Positions 59,374 to 64,000 of a stretch of DNA of 64,000 nt are shown piece after piece (positions within the stretch are counted from its first letter, which is position 1; every line of letters starts with the position of its first letter). The translations under genes were made by a program, and so were the position numbers. Source of the DNA: Nymphaea colorata (taxonomy: Eukaryota; Streptophyta; Magnoliopsida; Nymphaeales; Nymphaeaceae); the NCBI RefSeq assembly GCF_008831285.2, contig NC_045139.1, positions 6,294,204-6,358,203 on the forward strand, written 5' to 3'. Below the pieces are notes generated by a model. It was not told the origin of the DNA, did no database searches, and was given only the letters and a program-made list of their open reading frames with translations.

Positions 59374-61162
59374 GTAAGCTCTTTTCAGATCATGAAGAAC
59401 ATTATAGTGAATGAGTGCCAACATTGTCAGCTTTCAGGTTCATTGCTGCCCATGATTCGTTAAAATGCTTTGCATATCTGTTGCTTTGTACGAGACTGGA
59501 CTGTTTGAAGCAGTTTTTTGATATGAAGGTAGCAACATACTTCTTCTCCATGCATGTGCTTTCTTTATCATTTCCTTTATTTCCCTTGGTCGCAGATTTG
59601 GTTCTCTCTACCGGTTGGTTTGTTATGATAATGGATCATATATTGGTGTTATTTTATAATTTAATTGGAGTTTAGTGCATGTGGTTGAGCAAGTCTTCAC
59701 CAGCCATTCATGTTCTTTAACCAAATAAAACAACTGATTTCTCTGTTCATGTATATATATATATGTGTGTGTGTACGCGCGAATGGTAATGGCTTCTGCT
59801 GCAGCAGGAATTGTTGTCTTTGACCCCAAAAATCCATTACCAGTGCTGGCCATAGTCATCATACTTCCTACTGCATGCATCCCATTACACGTAAGCCCAT
59901 GGAACGGTAGCGTTGGAAAGGTCTTCTACCGACCGAACGGCTGGGATGAGTTAAACTTCAGTTACGAAACAACGAAAATGGGAAGGAGGTCTAAGGTGAT
60001 GCAGAAATGTAATTTTAATAAGAACTTAAGAAGATAAATTATTTAAGTTGCTTAATTAGTCCATATATGGATTTAAGGTAACTCATCTACTACAGCAGAA
60101 GAGTGAGATTAGATATTGAAGTGTATGTCCGAGCGTCACCATAATTTACGTGGAAATTTGAATGTAAGGACTCAAATATTTTGAAACTACATATGGCAGT
60201 CAGTGTCTAGGCAAATATGAAAATTTTGGACGCATGCATTTTCCAATAATGAAGAAAGGTAAGTCATAAAACTCTTGAAGAATGGCTCACGTCTGTCCCA
60301 CTATGAATATCAAGGCTCAATATATGATCATGTCTTCTAACCTCTCAGCTTTCCTTCTCCTTATTATGCTTGAGCTAGAGCTCAAGCGCCAAGTTTTCCT
60401 CCTTTAAGGTAGCATTTGATTGTTTGGTGAAAAAATATTTGGCATTAAAATCTCTGGCATTTAATACTGGTTCATTTGTGCGGTGGAACTAAAAGTTCCA
60501 GGTTCCGTAACCCCAACGTCTGCCAATGCTTCTTATTTTCATGTTTGATTCAATGCAGCATAAAAATTCTTTGCAAAAAAAAAAAAAACTGTTCGAGCTA
60601 GCATTCCATTCATGCAATTTTGTAGGAACTCCCATGAGGCTACATGATCACCATATTTAATGATCTTAATTATAGAACCGAACTAATCCCACCCCGCCCC
60701 AAACAAGAAATTATCAATGGGAGAAAATTTCCAGAGTCAATTTTTGGATAAATAATTACAAACATTTCCATGCCACGCGAAAAGAATTCCCAAGAAAGAT
60801 TAAACAACAATAACAAGCCCGAATGAAGTAAAACATAAATAATGTTTTATATCAAAATAGTTTTTATAAGTATCTTAATATGTTTCTATTTTATTTGAAA
60901 TAATTTTTTTAAGAAAAAATTAAAGGGTCTAGTTTTCGCCCTTAAGTGTCTCGCTTCTACTAGTTTCTCTAAATATGTGAGTGATTGGTAGGACCAGATC
61001 ACTAGGCCCTGGACAAAAACCAAGTCCATGTATTTAAAGTGATTTTTTTGAAATCTAACCTTACCAGTAGAACCTTAAGTATAAGTTGATGCAAAATATG
61101 TATTAATTTGATCATTTTTGTGTTTTTAATAGTGTTTTTATAATGAGCAAAAATGAATGGCT

Positions 61163-61197
<35 letters not shown>

Positions 61198-61577
61198 ATC
61201 ACACGAATATAAATACAAAAGACATCGGTCATTTCTCTCCCTCTCTCCACACACACACACACACAAAAGACACCAGTCCATACTTTTTACTTTCTCCAGT
61301 TAACCTTATAAATGATCGATAAATATAAAATACCGTGAATTTATAAAAAAAAGTTTTTAATATCCAGATACAATTCTACATTATTTTACTTTGCTTTAAT
61401 CATTTTGGTTTAACTCATCCTACATGTATAAATACATGCAATGTGCCCAAATTTCAAACCTGGTGTTCTATGTACAAAACAAAAACAATGAAATCAAATG
61501 AAGAAATTTATATCTATGTAGCTTCTTAACAAATAATATTATCATGTTATTTGAAAGGGGAAAAAAGGAGATTAAGG
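59374..61577. other. Gene-poor AT-rich stretch
   Basis: No gene can be supported. An open frame at 59765-60037 reads through an Ala/Val/Ile-rich stretch and then GWDELNFSYET; I recognise no family. Simple repeats: (TA)n-(TG)n at about 59753-59774 and 61164-61198, and (CA)n at about 61249-61265. Confidence 0.4.
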
Positions 61578-62002
61578 TAAGGATGTCAATATATCTTATT
61601 TGGATTGGGACATTGGACCATACTATTCCGAAAAAAATTGATATGAAAAAAAAATTAATATCTGATTAAAAAATCGGATTGGATTCGGATTTGAGAAATG
61701 ACATTTGATTGAATTCAAATATACATAAATATATGATGGGATTTAGATATGGATTTAGATTGGATTTATTTTTAAACAAATATTGTATATCTAATTCGTT
61801 TAGATTTTGAATGTAGGCCAAATTTGGTTAAAAATTTATATTCAGATGTTTATATATAAAATTGGATTAGGATTGAGAAATTGGATTTCGAATTCGGATA
61901 TGATTTTTCTTTGTTCGTATTTGAATCTGAGTATGTGAACATCCAATAAAATGGATACAGTCAAGGGTATATATCTCATTCGATGATCCGTTGACATCCC
62001 TA
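61578..62002. mobile_element. hAT-type MITE, 425 bp, same family as the one in copy 5
   Basis: Ends TAAGGATGTCAA and TTGACATCCCTA match those of the 47773 element in inverted form. Flanking octamers GATTAAGG (61570-61577) and CATTAAGG (62003-62010) agree at seven of eight bases, an aged target duplication. The inside is rich in TGGATTTAGAT/CGGATT motifs. Non-coding. Confidence 0.85.
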
Positions 62003-62163
62003 CATTAAGGACATCAAAGATCAATGAATAATATTGCATAGAAAATTTGGGATACTAATTATTTTCGAAAGGCATGATCGAAATGGACATGGTTTTCGAT
62101 AAAAAAATTATGAGAAATTTATTTAGTATAAAGTCAGTTAAATTGCTTGTCACTATCGTGAGG

Positions 62164-62165
<2 letters not shown>

Positions 62166-62240
<75 letters not shown>
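62166..62240. repeat. (AT)n microsatellite, about 37 units
   Basis: Uninterrupted TA repeat, the longest pure AT tract in the window. Confidence 0.95.
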
Positions 62241-62242
<2 letters not shown>

Positions 62243-62523
62243 CTTTCTCTTACAATAAAACTTTGGAGGCTAACTTGGAGGACTTCCTTGTACGTGTGTG
62301 TGTAATTAAAATTTAATGAGATTCACTTTTATCTAACCTAGCTAGGCCGTCTAACTCCCCAACACAGCTTGTGTTTCTATTCCCAAATCTATCTGCACGA
62401 GAACTAGAGCCCCCATCCTTACCCTCTTCAATACGACCTCGCCAATAAGATAGAGAGCTGCATCCGTGTTTGACGTAGCGACAACACAGTCAATTAGGTA
62501 CCTCGCTTTACTGCATATGTACG

Positions 62524-62935
62524 GATGTCAATGCATTTGATTTCGATAAAATGTCCAACGGAACCATTTCGAAAAATTAGATACAAAGGAAAATTTAATA
62601 TTCAATTAAAAAAACAAATCATGTTTGGATTTAAGAAATGACATATGATTGGATCCAGATACATGTTCAGATATAAATAAATATCGTATTAGATACAGAT
62701 TCAGATCGAATTGTTTATTCGTAAACATATATCCCATGTTTGATACCTTTACATTTTGAAAATTGGTCAAATTTGGTTTAAAATTCGGATTTGGATATAA
62801 ATGTAAACTTCAGATTCAGATTATGAAATTGGATTTTAGATTCAAATTCAAATGTAACTTAGTTCATATTAAAATGCGAGTTTGTGAATATATGCAAAAG
62901 TGGATATGATTAAAGGTATATTTGCACCATAGAGA
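62524..62935. mobile_element. Decayed third copy of the hAT-type MITE
   Basis: Starts ACGGATGTCAATG, like the left end of the 61578 element, and follows it through the ATTAAAAAA, AGAAATGACAT and GATTGGATCCAGATAC region to GATTAAAGGTATAT. The expected right end (TTGACATCC) is lost, and no target duplication is seen. Limits are approximate. Confidence 0.55.
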
Positions 62936-62998
62936 TATAATGCTGACTAACAATGGAGGACAGTAAATAAAGGTAAAACTAAAAGAAAATTTATGTAT

Positions 62999-63170
62999 AT
63001 TTTCATTTAGGAATGAAATCTTATTAAAATTAGAAATAAAAATGTAAGAATAGAACATAACTTATGAATATTTTCATTTAGGAAAAAAATCCTATTAGAA
63101 CTTGGAAATTAAAAATATAAAATTAAAAAATAATTTATTATTCTTTCATTTAAGAAAGAAATCTTATTGA
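62999..63170. repeat. Imperfect tandem repeat, about 70 bp, three units
   Basis: Units starting near 62999, 63070 and 63140 share TTTTCATTTAGGAA and AAATCYTATT. They are diverged and AT-rich. Confidence 0.6.
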
Positions 63171-63179
63171 CAAATGGAA

Positions 63180-63860
63180 TCCAACAAGCTGGTGATGCAT
63201 ATATAAAATATATAAAATGAAAAGTTCACCCCCAAGCACCACCACCACTATTTACGAGGACGATGGAGAATCTCGAATTATCTACTCCATGTTCCTTATA
63301 CGTACCACTCTCATTTCTTTTCAAATTTCTGACTTTTTAAGTCATTGTCAATTAGGTACCTCGTTTCACCTCACATGTACCCACACCATACTCCTTCCCT
63401 CGTACCGGAAAACTCCAACCCTCAGAAAACGGAAGAACCGGCTTCCCGAAGCAGGAAAGCCACAAAATAAATACAGACTCCTCCGGTGGAAGGGAAAACC
63501 GATTCGGGGATTGTTTTTTCCCACTTGGAAACAGATTTCCTTTCCCCTGGAGCTATGGCGAGAGGCAGAAACGCAGAAGAAGAAATAACAGCGAGAGGAG
63601 GAAGAGAAAGTTTAAAGAAGAGGAAGACCCCAAGAGGAAAAAGAGAGAGCTGGGAGGGATCTTAGGAGGAAGAGGGAGGGGAGAATGAGACGGGAGTCTT
63701 GTTATTAACTCCTAATTTTTTCTTTTTGGTTTCTTGAACGGAAAATAAAGTTAGGTCTCGAAAGATATAATCATTGTAGTGGCCACATGTATTGCCGCAG
63801 CTACGAGGTTAATTTAATTTATTTTATTTTTCAACTTTTTTAGTTTTTTGTTTGGGGACA
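63180..63860. other. Purine-rich stretch without a supported gene
   Basis: An open frame at 63217-63588 is without known domains. From 63540 to 63690 the + strand is dominated by GAGAGGAAGAAG-type sequence, which may be a 5' leader of a gene beyond the window or part of a larger repeat. It cannot be decided here. Confidence 0.35.
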
Positions 63861-63866
63861 AAAATG

Positions 63867-63997
63867 AAATTGAATTTCAAGTGGACAACGGTTTTGGCCT
63901 TTGAGGGGAAGATTGTGGTGAGCTTCCCCTCAAATTATGGGATAATCCGGGTCGGATCCTCAAAGGCCAAAACCGTTGTCCACTTCAAATTCAGTTT
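63867..63997. repeat. Strong nested inverted repeat (foldback) at the right edge
   Basis: The left arm (63867-63906) and right arm (63958-63997) pair over about 39 bases with two or three mismatches; each arm contains GGACAACGGTTTTGGCC or its complement. Inside, TTGAGGGGAAG (63901-63911) and CTTCCCCTCAA (63923-63933) form a second perfect 11-bp inverted repeat that shares bases with the outer stem. It could be a small foldback element or the end of a larger one cut by the window. Confidence 0.85.
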
Positions 63998-64000
63998 TTA

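Noticed and set aside
59765-60037. 90-codon open frame starting in a (TG)n tract
   Set aside because: Starts within a simple repeat and has no recognised domain. Part of it (FDPKNPLPVLAIVI) might be a relic, but that cannot be shown.
63217-63588. 123-codon open frame near the right edge
   Set aside because: No domain, biased composition, no splice or promoter evidence.

Overview
This is plant nuclear DNA, most likely from a flowering plant. Genes are split by introns with GT/AG borders and AT-rich non-coding DNA. Dinucleotide microsatellites are long, and Ty1/copia, LINE and hAT-type elements are all present. Nothing bacterial is seen. The species cannot be named from the sequence. All recognised genes lie on the + strand.

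Positions 1-50,610 hold a tandem array of cysteine-rich receptor-like kinases (CRKs: signal peptide, two DUF26/Gnk2 domains, one membrane helix, Ser/Thr kinase). All copies share one seven-exon plan, with exon 2 (membrane helix), exon 4 (N-lobe Lys), exon 5 (HRD and DFG) and exon 6 (APE) of nearly fixed length. Copy 1 (3357-6285) is a pseudogene with broken splice acceptors and no exons 6-7. Copy 2 (15132-19637) reads through but has a frameshifted tail. Copy 3 (28370-33467) is complete except for one TAG in the kinase domain. Copy 4 (35704-40972) is intact. Copy 5 (45007-50610) is intact but has lost the ancestral ATG. A solitary exon 7 (21846-22172) and a decayed exon 5 (23289-23525) are left from further copies. 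Copies 1-3 sit in large direct duplication units (window start to about 10.68 kb, 10.69-25.05 kb, 25.05-about 35 kb). Copies 4 and 5 form an older pair with a longer proline-containing spacer before the membrane helix.

The units differ by datable insertions: a 627-bp solo LTR upstream of copy 2, a 620-bp hAT-like element downstream of copy 1, a LINE 3' fragment between copy 2 and the orphan exon 7, and a 416-bp hAT MITE in intron 3 of copy 5.

From about 52.5 kb the content changes: a PPR-DYW pseudogene (about 52.56-54.95 kb), a decayed Ty1/copia internal region (55.10-59.06 kb) with a primer-binding site but no recognisable LTR pair, a possible SWI3-like exon fragment (59.28-59.37 kb), then gene-poor AT-rich DNA with two more MITEs and a strong nested inverted repeat at the right edge.

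The working genes would be plasma-membrane receptor kinases; CRKs as a family act in pathogen, redox and stress signalling. The array is a textbook case of tandem birth and death. I found no clearly new system. The points most worth checking are the near-intact copy 3, the start-codon switch in copy 5, the very short microsatellite-bearing intron 6, and the insertion that separates the copy 2 promoter region from those of its sisters.
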